64,000 bases of DNA from NCBI RefSeq assembly GCF_901709675.1, contig NC_051092.1:5336491-5400490 (forward strand), written 5' to 3'. Of this stretch, positions 14,101 to 25,600 are shown in pieces; positions within the stretch are counted from its first letter, which is position 1, and every line of letters begins with the position of its first letter. A program made the position numbers and the translations under genes. The DNA comes from Syngnathus acus (taxonomy: Eukaryota > Chordata > Actinopteri > Syngnathiformes > Syngnathidae). The notes under the pieces were generated by a model. That model saw only the letters and a program-made list of their open reading frames with translations. It was not told the origin of the DNA and ran no database searches.

Positions 14101-17100
14101 AATGTCAATTGAAAATAAAATTCGATATTTAACACTGATAGTAAACTTGTGAAATGAAATTGGGAATGGGTTTGGTTTTAAAGGAATTAAATCCCAGCAG
14201 AATATATTGTAACAGTACAAACGTATTTTCAAATATTTCAAACATTCTATTTAATGCAGACGTTTCACTGAGATTAATTTTCAAATGAAATATGATTAGG
14301 ACCAAATAAATCACTTTTTAATCATCAATCATCTCACAGTACATAATAAATACAAATATTTTAAGTATAAAAAGCAAACAAGATGTTCCCTGGCAAACCA
14401 TTTAATTTCATTGTGACTTATGATGTCAACACTTATTTTGAGTGCAAAAAACCGACACTCAAGTGAACTTCACCTTCAATCTTTACATCTAGCCATTAAG
14501 AATATTTGCAAATTAACATCAAATAAAGTTTAGCTGACCATTTCCATTTTTTAAATCAGTTGCACTCAAAGAAAACTATACAATTTTGTTGGTGGAGCAA
14601 TGTGACGCCCCGAACCACAAATATTGGTCTGAGAGTTATAGTGCATCCCTAAAAAAAATAATAAAAAATATTATTGTTACTACTATAACTTTCAAAAAAG
14701 TTGATGGGTCAGGGCAATTTCTTTTGTATCACCAAACCGAGTTGACAAGTACACAGTTGATGGGTGTGAAGGCACTCCAGAGACTATTTGTATACAAGCA
14801 ATTAAAAAGCAACATTTTCATCATCTGTCTCCTTTACAGCCATATGTATCACTCAGCCCCACACGACAGGTGCCCAATGTACGATGTGATGTTTTAATCT
14901 TACATGTCTGACGAGGATGCTCTCGCTCGCATTTTCCTGTTCTGTGTCTAGCTGGACTTCAGTGGTGAAAGGAGGCATGACCAAAATCACAGCTGTACAA
15001 ATTTCCACCTGTATGTGGAGGAAGTTGTTCCAGCTGTATCGGAAATACATATCCTATGAAAAATAACAGTGTTATGATTATTACCCATTCTTTTTTGACA
15101 ACATAAAACAAACTGTACAGGAAGATTTAGGTATTTGTGATTGTATTTTAGCAAAATAAGAGCTGGGACAGTTTATTGTAAAGCAATTGTCACCAACCTC
15201 TTTGAAACAGAGCTACTTCTTGGGTATTGAGTAATGCAATGAGCACGTTGCAGTTTGATTTTTAGTACACTTATAAATTAAGACATTTTCTCTAATTAAC
15301 TTTGTTATTCATAATAATGGTGATATTTACCTCTGAAGACAGTTAACGTGTTAATGATTATCAACAACAATTTAAAAAGATAGGTAACGTATCTATAAAA
15401 CTGGTGCAGGTGGTACACTTAAGGGCTTTGGGGTTTACCTGGTGCCCGTTGGGACCATGTTGGGGTCTGCAGAGGTTTCTCAATGTCACAGACGTTTAAT
15501 TTATAAAGATAAGAATGTATATTTTCAATAAACGTAACAATATACATACTTATTAATATGGTTATTATATTTGTGCTTTATGTTTGGTTCTATTCACAGT
15601 TATGTACAGCACTTTGATCCAGCTGTAGTCATTTGGATTTGCTCGATAATTAAAATCCAGTGGAAACTATAATACTCACTAGTATTACTCCCAGGGTGTT
15701 GAGGTGAATGAGCTCTTTATTGATAGAGGGAGTGTTGGTTTGCAACAGACTGACCACTAGTCTGACCACATGGAGCCTTGTGTTCCCCACAGGAGGATCC
15801 AGCACCCCCCACGTGGTCTTCATCACGTCCTTCTGTTTGAGAAAAGTTACTTTTTAAGAACACAAACTCTTGACTCAGATATCAAACCCGACAATATTTT
15901 TAATCTATTGTGGTAGCGAAAGTGAAAAGTACTAACATTATTGTTATTGTCCAAATGCTTCTGGACTTAATACTACAGCTGAACCTCGATTTTACGTGGA
16001 CTACGGGGTCCAGAATTTTTGGAATCGCATTAAGCCCGAAAGTGCGTTATTAAGTCTTGGAAGTGTAATAAAATCAGAGCCATGCATACGAGTGTACCAG
16101 GAAACTGCAGTAGGAAAATACGTACTAAGATACACGGGTTTGCATTTGGGGAGTAACATAATTTTTCTGGGTGAAAATTAATGCGATATAATTATAACAA
16201 TTTATTGTATTACTCATCGGGGTAGCAATCATGTAGGGACGTTATTCCTATTAGCATAAGCAGCCATAAAGATCAAACAGCCCTCACCGTCTCTGTGATC
16301 GCACAACGCGGTGCTGTTCTAACTTCTTATCAAACGCCTTTAAATCAGTCACAGAAATGAAGTCACGAGCGCTGAGGTTTACGTGCTAGTCATTTAGCTT
16401 CGTACGGTCTTTAGTATATCGTCCATTTAAAATACTACTCCAAAATCAGTGAAGTCGATTGCAGTGTCCGCTAAACAACAACGTTTTGTTCTGAGTTTAT
16501 CTGAAATATTTTTATTTAATTAAAAGGTACAACCCAACGTTTTGGGCATCAACAATGGTTGCGTGCTGATTTCCAAATGTTTTAAGGTTAGTGCTGACAG
16601 TTCAAAAGAAAATATATTTATGACGGAAAAAATTGGCTTAGACAGAAAGTTGTGTAGAATTGAAGCATGTAAAATCGAGGTTCAGCTGTATTTAGAAAAA
16701 AAACATACACTAGATTTAAGATGTTTCATGGGGAAAATGAAGCGACTACATAAATTTACTTTTGGTACAGTGTAAATTAAAACCAGACAAGATAAATACT
16801 TGTGTCAAAACATTGTACTTTCAATTAAAGTGCATGAAAAACAAGCGATCACTAGTTGAAGAAAAAAAAACAAACATGGGAATTAATCCTGAGTCTATCC
16901 GAATTTACCTTTGGGGGATCGAGCAGCAGTTGATGAAAGTCTTTGAGTCGTGGTCTCACAGCCTCCAAAATGCTATGGCTGACTGAGAATGAAGGGTTGG
17001 ACATTCTAGGGGAGCATTCCATATGGCCCTCAAACCTTGAAGAGAAACACCCAGAATATTCTAAGTGAAGCTGGCTATCATTTTACAGCAGTTATCAAAC

Positions 17101-20100
17101 ATGTTAGATATCAGTAGCATTTTATAGATACTTGTTTTTTTAATATTTGCTGTATTATTTCTCCAGGGGGTCTTGTTTTTTGGCTCTTTATGCTCATTAG
17201 GTTGGCTGCTTCCTAATATAAATACTAACATCAATTTCACATCACAAATTTGAAATGTGTTGCAATGTTTAAACTTAGCCAACTTGAGATTGATATGACC
17301 AAAGGTTGTTTAATCGACTTTGTATCAAAGGGTGTTTCAAGTTCATACTCCTACATTTGCATCTGAAGCCGAGTCCAAAGGAAGGAAAAGAAGATAAGAA
17401 GGGAGGACTATAGTCTCAACTCACGTTTAAAATATTCACATGGAATTTCATTTTTAACATTTGGTATTGATGTTTTTGGCACCTTGCTACTGCATTTGGT
17501 TACAATTACATGGACAACATTTCTTTAATCCGATACTGACCCACACATCACATTTTTATTCAGAATAAATTTTGGCAGGCGCAGATTGACTAAATCATCA
17601 ATAGACCTAAACCACCCCTCTCTTTCTGAAGAAAATCTTGATCGAAATGGTCTTGTTCCGAATAGGGCGTGTACATAAAGCATTTTTCTTCCCATCAGGT
17701 TTTTAATCAGAATAAACGTGTCCATGTAAACGTAGCCTTTGACATATTTAAAGACCATCCCAAAATGGCCAAGGGTGTCAAGTCTATGCGCAAGCGGTGA
17801 ATTCAGTTTTTCGTCAGGGTTCGTTCAAAGTCGCAAAGGGTCGCAGAGGCGTTTTTTATTTTAATGGTCGCAAACATCTGTTTGCGACCATTTAAAATCT
17901 TTGGAAATGTCTGATGAACATCTTTGCAACGGTTTGCAACTGCAACATTGAATGAACCCTGACCAAAAAGAACATTTGATACATGCGCGCACACTTGCAA
18001 ACCTTTGCTGCTCAGTGAGCTACTTAAACTGAAATTGAAAGAATGGGAAAGATCACAGGACGTACGCTGGTCGTCTTGTCTCAAACAATGTAAGAAGGAT
18101 TTGGATAACACTGACAATTGCAGATTCATTCTTCTCCTTGTCGAAGATATGAGACAGCAACTTCTCCACTGTGGTCTGCCTGAAGACAGATGAGAAGATA
18201 CAGATATTTATTAACCATTAACGTTCAGGCATTGGTCCTCAGATATTCTTGTACGAGTTAGAATTAATTTCTTTATGAATCCTAAATCATCAATTACATA
18301 CTGAACTTGATGTGGCCGCACCAAGGTTATTAACAGAACAAACAACCTTTCTTTTTGGTCTAAGAGATAAAGTGTTACTGATCTAATCCATTTGCTGTAT
18401 TTATTAACGTAACATACTTTTCAAGTGTAGCCAGTAATGGGTCTGGCTGTAGGCATCCCTGGACCTGGAACATCTGGTCTCTGCTCAGTCTGATGATCTC
18501 ACACAGTGACTGTGAGGCGTTTGAGTGTCTCTGTGTGAATATCACAATTTTTTTAAACCGAATAATAACAATCATAATAATAGCACATTTTGTTAATAGG
18601 GATTTCATCATCTACTGTCCATAGTACCATCACAAGATTCCGCAAACTACATTGCACGTTTTGACTGGATATTACATCACACGTAGTCACAAATAACAGC
18701 ATCGGACGATAAAGTAAGGTATGTTTGATTGGAAGAAAAAACGGAAATATTTCTAGACTTAACAAAAGAAGCAAACATTAACACAGGGTGCTCCCATACA
18801 GATGGAGAACAACGCGGAGGTCTCTTCATCTATTTGTAACATCTTTGCTTTCTCTTTTTGACGCCTCGCTATGTGGTGATCGCTGTTACAATTGTGACCA
18901 GAGTTCTTCCAAACCACAAAAGCAATCTCTCCTCGAATCACTTTTGTTGATAGTCTGCCGAGTGTCCTGAGCCAGAGAGACGCTCTCATACAATGTCATC
19001 GCATGGCGCAGCCTCCTCTCCACGCAAAATAACAAATGGATAAATGCAGGCATTGTCATTTTATGCCTTTTCACTAAATTCGCTTAAACCATTTGGATGA
19101 AAATCCCCTTAGTGTTTCCCAGTGCAATGGTGGCATCTAAATTGTGGTGAGAGGAAAAAAATACTGTTCAACTTACATCCTCATCCTGAGAGGGCTGTAC
19201 CATGTTCACAAGCCTTTGAATGATATTTTCCTGATTCAGCCACTGAAACGAGAAACAAAAGAGGTGTCCAAAGTATTCTGTCACCTATTATACGCAACTA
19301 CAAAGCGGGATGACAGACCTTTTTTCAATATTGACACAGCAAAATTGTGAGAATAACTCAGATTCGTTAGAATCGGGTAGGGTAGAAAATACCGAGCATG
19401 TCGAACGAGCAAGGGCGACGGCAGCGGCGCCTACGAGTTTGCTCGGCTCCTGCCTAGCTGGCAGTGAGCTCTTTTTTCTCATATGGCGGCATAAGTTCTA
19501 GTGATTAAAAAAAATATTTACATCCATAGGTTATCACTCAATAGCAGGTGATGGGTGAAAAGGACGTTCCTATCAATGTCATGACGTCACCTGTTCCAAC
19601 ATAGAGCTGTGCATTAAAGGTAGAGAGGAGGATTATTTTGGCAAATACAAGAATAGACACAAAAATGGGGACACCAGATATTGACCAAACTTTACATTAT
19701 TGCTCCAATTCCCCAGCAAGACCCTAATGTGGGCTCTCCAGGTCTTTACACTTTAAAGATAAAAAGAAATTCCACAAAATCCACAAAACGATTTGCTGTC
19801 CTGGTCCGCTGCCGGAGTGCAGAGCGTTGATTTATTCTTTATTATGAAATTTAAAACCTACATTTATTAAGTAACAAGTGTTTAGAAGGGTGAGAACCGC
19901 ATTGGGTGGGCTTAATAAAGGTGTAACCTCACCTCTCAACAAAGCTTAGGGCGGGTCATATTTTATATGTAACCCCTTGCAATAAACGAGGACCGAGTGC
20001 ACTTCATTGCCAATCAGTAAAATAAATAAATAAAAGAATAAATAAGAGAATTCATTAATAAATAAATGAATTATTAATCAATAATGCAAACAAAAGTGTT

Positions 20101-21454
20101 GCTTTACCACATCAACATATCTGACTGTTTCACGATAAATGTATAAATGAAGCATAAATGTGGAGTGCAATGCATATCAGACCATCAATAAAATAGAATT
20201 GGGAGTCTGCGTTAACCTTAAGTGAACAAAAATTGGAAATAATCATTGGAGAATCCTACTACCCACATTAAGGACATCTTGTCGCAACAGCTGTGGTTCA
20301 ATGCAGGTGAGCATTCTAAGAAGCAGGTCCATGATGGCTGATGTCCCTATGTGTTTGATCAGCAGGTCTACAAAATCCTCCCTCTTTCGGAGAAACGTCA
20401 CTATCTAAACACACACAAAAATTCACATTATACTGGTGGGTCGCAATGCCAGGTCATACCACCCATTCCATCATTTTTCCAAATGCTCACCTGTTCAGGT
20501 TTGCGTCCTATAAGAATAGACATGACTTTAGAGAAGAAGCTGGTCAGAAGTGGATTAAGAGGTGGCTCATTCTGGAGAAAGCTGTACAATTTCATCAGCA
20601 ATTTTTCATCTTCCACTAATCGGTCATTGATTTGGCTCACATCTGACGTAAGAAGCTCACAAGATATGTTGGGATACCTGTCATTAAAAAAAACAAAAAC
20701 ATGTTCAAGTTAATTTTGCCAATAAAATAAGTCTCGACGTATACTCTGAAAGGGAGGCAATGGGTCCCATTTTTATAGTCTTTGGTATGACCCACCACCA
20801 AGCCGCCCGGGGCTAGAGTATTTGCTTAAAAATAAATAAATCAGAATTTCCGATTTTAAAAGATTTTTATGGCCTTTTAAACACGACTCTTAAATATTTT
20901 GATAAAACATTTGAAAAATGTTACAATACCGCATCAATAAACATATTTCTATAGGGATCAATGCTGTACCAAATTTTAATAACGTATTTAAAATATTCAA
21001 CAATTCAGCATCATTAAATATTACCTTTGGGATAAATATATAACAAAACAATTGTCACTAAACTTCTGTGCTGTTTCCAAACACCTTTGTCCATAAAACT
21101 AAACCAAATCCTGCATCCATGCCAAGTTGGATGCCAAATTTTTAGAAAAATATTATTGGCAAGGATGCTGGAAAGTGATGCTGCAGAGTTTACACAATAC
21201 AAATTACAAATACAAGTAAGGTCATACTTGTATTTAATGTTTTCCTCAACATCAGCACCCGGTTCTTGCGTGATGAAGGTGACAAGGTCCTCCATGCACT
21301 CTGGTCTCAGAAGGAAGTCAACCAGTTTGTGGTTTTTGGCTTTGCACTCTTGCAGAACATCCTCCTCATCCATTATATCCGTTAGTCTAACATCTTCCCT
21401 CTCCAGCAGAGTGTCAATGTGGGATGTGGCGTGGAGGTCAAATTTCCAAAACAT
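295..21454 (-). CDS. ppp6r3: PP6 regulatory subunit 3 (SAPS family), 3' end off window
   Basis: Scaffold subunit that binds the catalytic subunit of protein phosphatase 6 through an N-terminal SAPS domain and directs it to substrates. Twenty coding exons on the minus strand: 21228-21454, 20491-20677, 20267-20404, 19177-19242, 18418-18530, 18066-18179, 16909-17035, 15680-15832, 14904-15053, 14002-14066, 12512-12627, 11116-11201, 9440-9526, 7565-7662, 5387-5441, 1986-2113, 1407-1522, 1179-1260, 575-672, 295-490. All are flanked by AG/GT and phases match at every junction, giving 800 codons plus two bases without a stop. The start MFWKFDLH, the helical-repeat body (for example [32 protein letters not shown]) and the acidic tail [11 protein letters not shown] match vertebrate PPP6R3. 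The segment [12 protein letters not shown] favours R3 over R1/R2. Human PPP6R3 has about 870 residues, so roughly 70 are missing at the left edge. Exon boundaries are my reading, not transcript-based. Confidence 0.96.
1828..1857. mobile_element. Solo end of the TA miniature family
   Basis: Reads GCGACCTTTAGTCCGAAAAATACGG followed by TA, matching the right end of the elements at 3464-4564 and 23557-23969. No partner end is seen upstream, so this is a truncated copy. Confidence 0.7.
2645..3270. repeat. Two direct copies of a 40-base element end
   Basis: 2649-2690 and 3226-3269 both read TTCTGGAACGGATTGTGGT followed by an AAAACC-rich stretch and GGTTTGACTGTA. Same orientation, about 580 bases apart, so they are right ends of one family and not the two ends of one element. 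Confidence 0.85.
3464..4564. mobile_element. 1.1-kb pogo-like element with transposase remnants
   Basis: Flanked by TA on both sides (3462-3463, 4565-4566) and bounded by inverted ends (CCGTAAATTTTGGACTA at left; TAGTCCGGAAATTACGG at right). Inside, the plus strand from 3849 reads [18 protein letters not shown], the typical start of the DNA-binding domain of pogo/Tigger-like transposases, and then breaks off. A second open piece (4005-4230, acidic, [13 protein letters not shown]) looks like the far end of the protein. It is a non-autonomous deletion derivative and links the GGACTATAAGGCGCAC-type miniature elements here to the pogo group. Confidence 0.75.
4636..4760 (+). repeat. Unidentified dispersed repeat, copy 1
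   Basis: A stretch with the core CAAATACAAGACTAGACGC then AAAAATGGGAACACCAGATA aligns with 19626-19765 over at least 80 bases in the same orientation. No terminal repeats or coding content. I do not recognise the family. Confidence 0.7.
5526..5736. mobile_element. hAT-like miniature element (GTAGGCAACTCCGG family)
   Basis: Inverted ends CATTGGTAGGCAACTCCGG and CCGGAGTTGCCTACAGATG with 8-base flanks ATATACAT and ATATACAG (seven of eight identical). The core contains CTGATCATTTGAATCA, shared with a chimeric fragment at about 35029-35170. Confidence 0.8.
6712..6835 (+). other. Coding-like GC-rich island in a ppp6r3 intron
   Basis: On plus, antisense to ppp6r3, this stretch is distinctly GC-richer than its flanks and reads [20 protein letters not shown] then [12 protein letters not shown] in one frame. 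The Gln/Thr-rich, hydrophobic pattern resembles activation regions of transcription factors, but no family could be named and no clear donor follows. It may be a retro-inserted exon piece or chance. Confidence 0.25.
7710..8070. mobile_element. hAT-like element with CTCTCGAG duplication
   Basis: Ends CAGGGGTTGACAACATGG and GGTTTGGGAACCCCTG, flanked by an exact 8-base duplication CTCTCGAG (7702-7709, 8071-8078). It has an AT-rich core and no transposase. Solo ends of the same family (GGTTGGTGACCCCTG type) occur at about 3391-3447, 15187-15242 (reverse), 30443-30482 and 42183-42216. Confidence 0.92.
9603..9933. mobile_element. hAT miniature element, 8-base target duplication
   Basis: Ends CAGGGGTGTCAAACTC and GAGTTTGACACCTGTG, flanked by an exact 8-base duplication GTCTAAAT (9595-9602 and 9934-9941). 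Eight-base duplications and CAGGG ends are hAT hallmarks. No transposase is present. Two more copies occur at 57603-57904 and 60328-60645. Confidence 0.95.
10200..10530. mobile_element. Truncated relative of the 15976-16688 element
   Basis: The stretch ending at about 10530 contains CTGGACCCCAAAGTCCGCG then TAAAATCGAGATTTAG, the reverse complement of the left end of the 15976 element with substitutions. The other end is not identified. Confidence 0.55.
12708..13184. mobile_element. Tc1-like miniature element carrying a second insertion
   Basis: Left end CAGTGGGGCAAAAAAGTATT and a right end region reading CACAATTGGTGGCTGACT then AAATACTTTTTTGCCC are inverted repeats flanked by TA. The middle (about 12750-12975) is a different element whose right end reads CGGGCCAATACGG, as at 47171 and 47782, so it is nested. 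Confidence 0.82.
15976..16688. mobile_element. 713-base TA-flanked element with exact 20-base ends
   Basis: Terminal inverted repeats are identical over 20 bases (CAGCTGAACCTCGATTTTAC) and TA flanks both sides. The next bases (GGGGTCCAGAATTT) also occur inverted at about 10200-10530, a second, truncated copy. No intact transposase frame is seen. Structure suggests the Tc1/mariner-pogo group. It lies in a ppp6r3 intron. Confidence 0.88.
19626..19765 (+). repeat. Unidentified dispersed repeat, copy 2
   Basis: Second copy of the repeat at 4636-4760 (core CAAATACAAGAATAGACAC then AAAAATGGGGACACCAGATA). Similarity fades after about 80 bases. It lies in a ppp6r3 intron. Confidence 0.7.
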
Positions 21455-21462
21455 GCTTTTTC
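21228..21462 (-). CDS. ppp6r3: ppp6r3 first coding exon with start codon
   Basis: The ATG is at 21454-21452. An acceptor (TTCTTAG) ends just before 21462, leaving only eight leader bases in this exon, so at least one non-coding exon must lie upstream at higher coordinates. The 227 coding bases give MFWKFDLH, then the conserved [10 protein letters not shown] and [11 protein letters not shown] motifs of the SAPS N-terminus. The exon ends in phase 2 at donor gtatga. Confidence 0.95.
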
Positions 21463-23556
21463 CTAAGAAGGAAACAAATGGGATTTTATTCATGTTGCCA
21501 CTAGCTTGTAACATATTTAAACACACAAAACTAAAAGCATCACTTTAAATGTAGTTCAACAATAATTAACTGACTGTAAAATTTAATTATCTGACTTCAA
21601 ACAACATACTCAGTTCACCATCATTAAGCCTTTGTCAATTTTCGCCATACAATGATGTCTGACTTGAAAGTGTCATTCCATTGTGTGTACATTTTGTCAT
21701 AGTTTCTGTACATTATTTAATGTTCTCATGATAACATAACACATATGGTTTAATATACACAAGAAAATGTTAAAAATGAAAAGGTGACACTACTTCGCGG
21801 ATTTTCACATATCGCGGGTGGTCTTGGAACCAATTATCCGCGATAAACGAGGGATTACTGTATATTCACCAACTGATTTAGTGATTTTTTTTGTCAGAAG
21901 GGAATATTAAACATGTTCAAAATTTTCTTGTGACAGTAAAAGTGCAGGCAAATGCCTGCTGAACGTCCGGCAAACATTTGCGACCTTGAACGAACACTGA
22001 CAAACTCTGATGTGAATTCACATTTGCTGCCTTTGAAAGTGCAATTGTTTGCCACTCAGTGGGATAGGGGGCTTAAGTGTACGATTATGATCAAATTTGA
22101 TGTTTCCTTTTTTTAGACGACGATGCGTTTTTCAGCAAAAGCACAATTAGCAACCCATTTGTGTTTTGATTTGGAACTCGTTTGTTAAACGTCAACACGA
22201 AGGCTTTTGGGTGCAAGTTTGAGCCCTCGTGAACATTTATATCACGCAAAAACTGATTTTGAAACTTCCTGCCTGTCTGTGAAATAGCTGACCAAAATAT
22301 GTTCAACAAAGGTTTGCATACGGCCTGAATGTTGATTTTTGGTCAGAGTTCTTTAAAGGTTGCAAACAGTCGCAAAGACGTTCACAAGACATTCACCAAC
22401 AGTTTGTACAGTCTATGTGCACAAACATCAGCTCAGTGAGATACGAGCCGAGATATTTTAGTAAAATAAGCAGGTTTTGTCCAAGGATCACCATTATAAC
22501 CAAGAAGCAATTTGGGAACCACTGCTTTGGCAGAATATTATTTTATTTTGCACCGAAGGAGGCTCGACCTATATAGGCTATAATTTTGCATCTGTATATC
22601 TATTTTGGAAATCTCAGCTAAATCAAGTATAAATAATAAATCAATTTTATTTTGAAAAATGTTACAATTATTTTCCATTTCCAATTTTGCGGAACACCTA
22701 CAATACTGTCATGGAGCACTAGATTGCCATTGACCACCGGTTGACAATCCCTTGTTTAAAGAAAAGGAGAATATTGATGACAATAAAATACTGCAAATAC
22801 TTTATTTGTGTGTCATACGTCTTGTGCGGTACATGGCAACCTTCATCCACCTACCTAGTTGTAGGTAGTCCAGACACCAGAGCTCAAGTTAAAACAAAGG
22901 ACGTACTGGGGTGCGACACGTGTGGCCCATTCCAGGTTAGTCAGCACTTCCAGGTTAGTCAGCAAAACCGAAATGACTATCACAAAAGCGGCGCACATCC
23001 AGAGGTACACCACCTGTAAGCAGCAATTGTGAAAGAACAATAACAGTGATTCTTCAATTTATCAAACAGGAACATGCATCACATGTATTTCCCTTCTGTG
23101 GAGATTCCCAGGTGACCCAGCAATATGACCAACCCAATGCTGATAAAAGCCCTCTTAAGCTCCTCCCACTCAGCCATGGCAGCCACAACGTAACCCAGCA
23201 AAAATGTGTTCTTGGTTGCATGCAATAAACACGGTCCTATTCTACTGTAATGATTCACAATGTTACTCCTTATGAACTAGGACGTAATATGATTGGGGTT
23301 TGTGAAAGATTATTTCATCTAGTACCAAAAGACTATAAAATGGAACCCGAAGCCTCCCTGCTTGACACTTAGTATTTAAGGGTTGGATTGGGTATCATTA
23401 TTAGCAATGTATAGCTTCTACTTTGGAAGCTCGTCTGAGGACGACCTAACTTAATGTAAGCATTAATTTTCCAAGTAATTATATTTATGAAAAATATTAC
23501 ATTTACAAAAGATTACAATTACTAATTCAGTTACTTTTTTGAAAAGGTAAGTATTA

Positions 23557-23969
23557 CAGTATTTTCCGGACTATAAGGCGCACCGGACTATAAGGCGCAC
23601 CTTCAATGAATGGCACATTTTAAAACTTTGTCCTTATATAAGGCGCACCGGACGATAAGGCGCACCATTAATGCATCATGTCAAATTTTTAATCCAAATC
23701 AAATCATTCTCCATTTTATCTTTTTTATTTCAACTTTAGATGCAACAAATTACTTTATAATCACAAAATAATGATCCATAGTCTTTTTGATTCATGATTA
23801 AATCGTCTTCAGTGGGCCACTTATGATTGATTTCATGACACAATGCTTCGGGCCAGTTTAAATTTAGGAATTTGGTCCATATATAAGGCGCACCGGACTA
23901 TAAGGCGCACTGTCGGCTTTTGAGAAAATTTTAGGTTTTTAGGTGCGCCTTATAGTCCGAAAAATACGG
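23557..23969. mobile_element. TA-flanked miniature element (GGACTATAAGGCGCAC family)
   Basis: Terminal inverted repeats start CAGTATTTTCCGGACTATAA and end TTATAGTCCGAAAAATACGG, with TA at both flanks. Sub-terminal copies of ATAAGGCGCACCGGAC repeat several times. The AT-rich core has no coding content. It lies in the ppp6r3 leader intron. Confidence 0.9.
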
Positions 23970-24025
23970 TAACTGTAACTAATTGCATTTTGGAAGTGAT
24001 TTGCCCAACACCGTTCGTATATGTC

Positions 24026-24376
24026 CATCCCATCCATTTTCCGAACCACTTTTTCCCTCACAGGGATCGCGGGTGTGCTGGAGCCTAACCAAGTTGACTA
24101 CGGGCAGTAGGTGAGGGACCCCTTGAACTGGTTGCCAACCAAGCCAATCGCAGGGCACACATAGACAAACAACCATTCGTACTCACACGAATAGAACCCA
24201 CAACCTCCGCACTGTGCTAACCAGTGAGCCACTGTCCGTCTATGTGTGCCCTGCAATTGTCTGGCAACTAGTTCAGGGTGCCCCCTGCCTACTACCTAAA
24301 GTCAGCTGGGGAGGATAAGCTCCAGCATGCCCACGACCCTTGTGAGGAAAAGTAGTTCAGAAAATGGATGGATGGA
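24026..24376. mobile_element. Two inverted SINE fragments
   Basis: 24026-24236 on minus has a tRNA-like head (TGGCTCACTGGTTAGC A-box, GGGTTCTATTC B-box region) followed by the fish body with CTGCGATTGGC and the tail ATGGATGG. 24237-24376 on plus is the same body and tail without head. The two are head to head. No intact tRNA gene is present. Related pieces lie at 25863-25983, 39541-39635, 52703-52750 and 61262-61322. Confidence 0.78.
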
Positions 24377-25370
24377 TTTTCTAGTGACATTGTCACCCTA
24401 CTTGCACACATTGTACTGTATGTGATTCACTCCCATTTCAGGACTGACCCAAGTCCATAAAATGAATAGTTTACACCATCATTATTCATGGGTCCAAAAG
24501 TGTTATTTACATGGGTGGGAAAACACAAACCTGTTTCCATATTTTAATTTTGTTCTTGGAAAGGTGTTCATTGGTAATATTCCAATGGAGTGGGCTAAAA
24601 TGATGCTGTGTTTAGGTGTGACAGCGAAACCTGCAATGATCTGTCTGCACTTGTGATGTTTATGTTGATGGGGTTGAATGATCTGGTCAGGCAGAGAAAG
24701 CAGGCCGTTTTTCTATGAACAACTATCCATCCATCAACGTCTAATCCCTAGACAGACAATGAAATCAAGTGTAAATGTTTGTTGATATAATTTTGAAACT
24801 TCCGTTGCTATAGTTAAACACAAGGAAGTGGTAGGCAACGAGACTTGCACGTCAGAGAAAGGCCAGCCCAATGAAAGATGCGACAAGCAGAAGCAGTCGT
24901 CAAGGGTTGACATGATGTACAGTAATGATTGGCAGTGGAGCTACCTCTCGAGAATGCCCATGTTGCTCTCGATAATAGTTAGCTTCTCTGGCTTAGGAAG
25001 CTTCCTGGTTGTGTAAATAACATGCATTTTCACAACAAGCATGCATTGCTCAACTCTCAACCACAACTGTCAAATAAGCAACAACAACAACGATGACAAT
25101 CGTAAGCATTGCAACAAATGCACCAGCCATATCCACCAAGTTACCATTTGTTTTTCTCCAATGCGCCAATAATATTGCTTGATTATAAGCAAACAGTAGG
25201 AACATGCATGCAGACCTTATGCTTACCGGTGTTGCAAGAATCACTGCTGACAAGTCGTTCCTGAAGCCAGTGTACCTACCGACAAATTTGAGAACAGCGA
25301 GTCTCCAGCATGAAAATCTTTCCGATAGTCCGAAAGCAATAATCAACGCCAAACACAAATACATAAAAAA

Positions 25371-25600
25371 CGTGACCGGAAAAATCAAACATTTAGAACT
25401 GAGAGGATGTGACCAACGTGAAATAGTTGGCAATGGAGGACACTTTTCAAGATGGCGATCCCGTCCAGTCAATCGCATCGATCCCTTCCCCCACAACATA
25501 GAGGGGATTGTCATTCAGGCAGTAACAGACATTCTATTGGTTTGCAACCAAATCACTCAAAAACGCCCTTGTATTCTATTGGCTGCCAAGCCCAATATAA
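25371..25600 (-). promoter_or_regulatory. Candidate ppp6r3 promoter
   Basis: Reading the minus strand there are two CCAAT boxes (25578-25582 and 25536-25540, 42 bases apart), then a YY1-type site (AAGATGGCG on plus, 25449-25457), then an ETS-like TTCCGG next to a CACG half-site (about 25371-25383). This arrangement is typical of a TATA-less housekeeping promoter, and it lies 4 kb upstream of the first coding exon of ppp6r3 in the right orientation. A possible non-coding exon 1 could end at donor gtaggta near 25280. The local scarcity of stops in both strands gives long but unconvincing reading frames. This is inference from motifs only. Confidence 0.4.

Larger units (their letters stand above)
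673..20490 (-). other. ppp6r3 introns: general content
   Basis: Introns are AT-rich with frequent homopolymers. Repeats that could be recognised are listed separately. I see nothing beyond unstructured non-coding DNA in 673-1178, 2114-2640, 8080-9439, 11202-12511, 13190-14001, 14067-14903, 15250-15679, 17036-17780, 18180-18417, 18531-19176 and 19770-20266. The intron at 19243-20266 contains a GC-richer stretch (about 19380-19500) with no clear coding content. Confidence 0.6.
21463..25380 (-). other. ppp6r3 leader intron and upstream region
   Basis: There is no convincing coding exon here. The stretch holds a degraded miniature-element end (about 21785-21862, with the TTCGCGGATTTTCAC and CGCGATAAACGAGGGA motifs), low-copy repeats rich in TTTGCRACC words (21930-22420, related to 17790-17990), a complete TA-flanked miniature element (23557-23969) and two inverted SINE fragments (24026-24376). 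Because the first coding exon begins with an acceptor, this region is best read as the first intron of ppp6r3. Confidence 0.6.

Noticed and set aside
24180-24236. tRNA gene
   Set aside because: A- and B-box-like words are present, but no complete cloverleaf; it is the head of a SINE copy.
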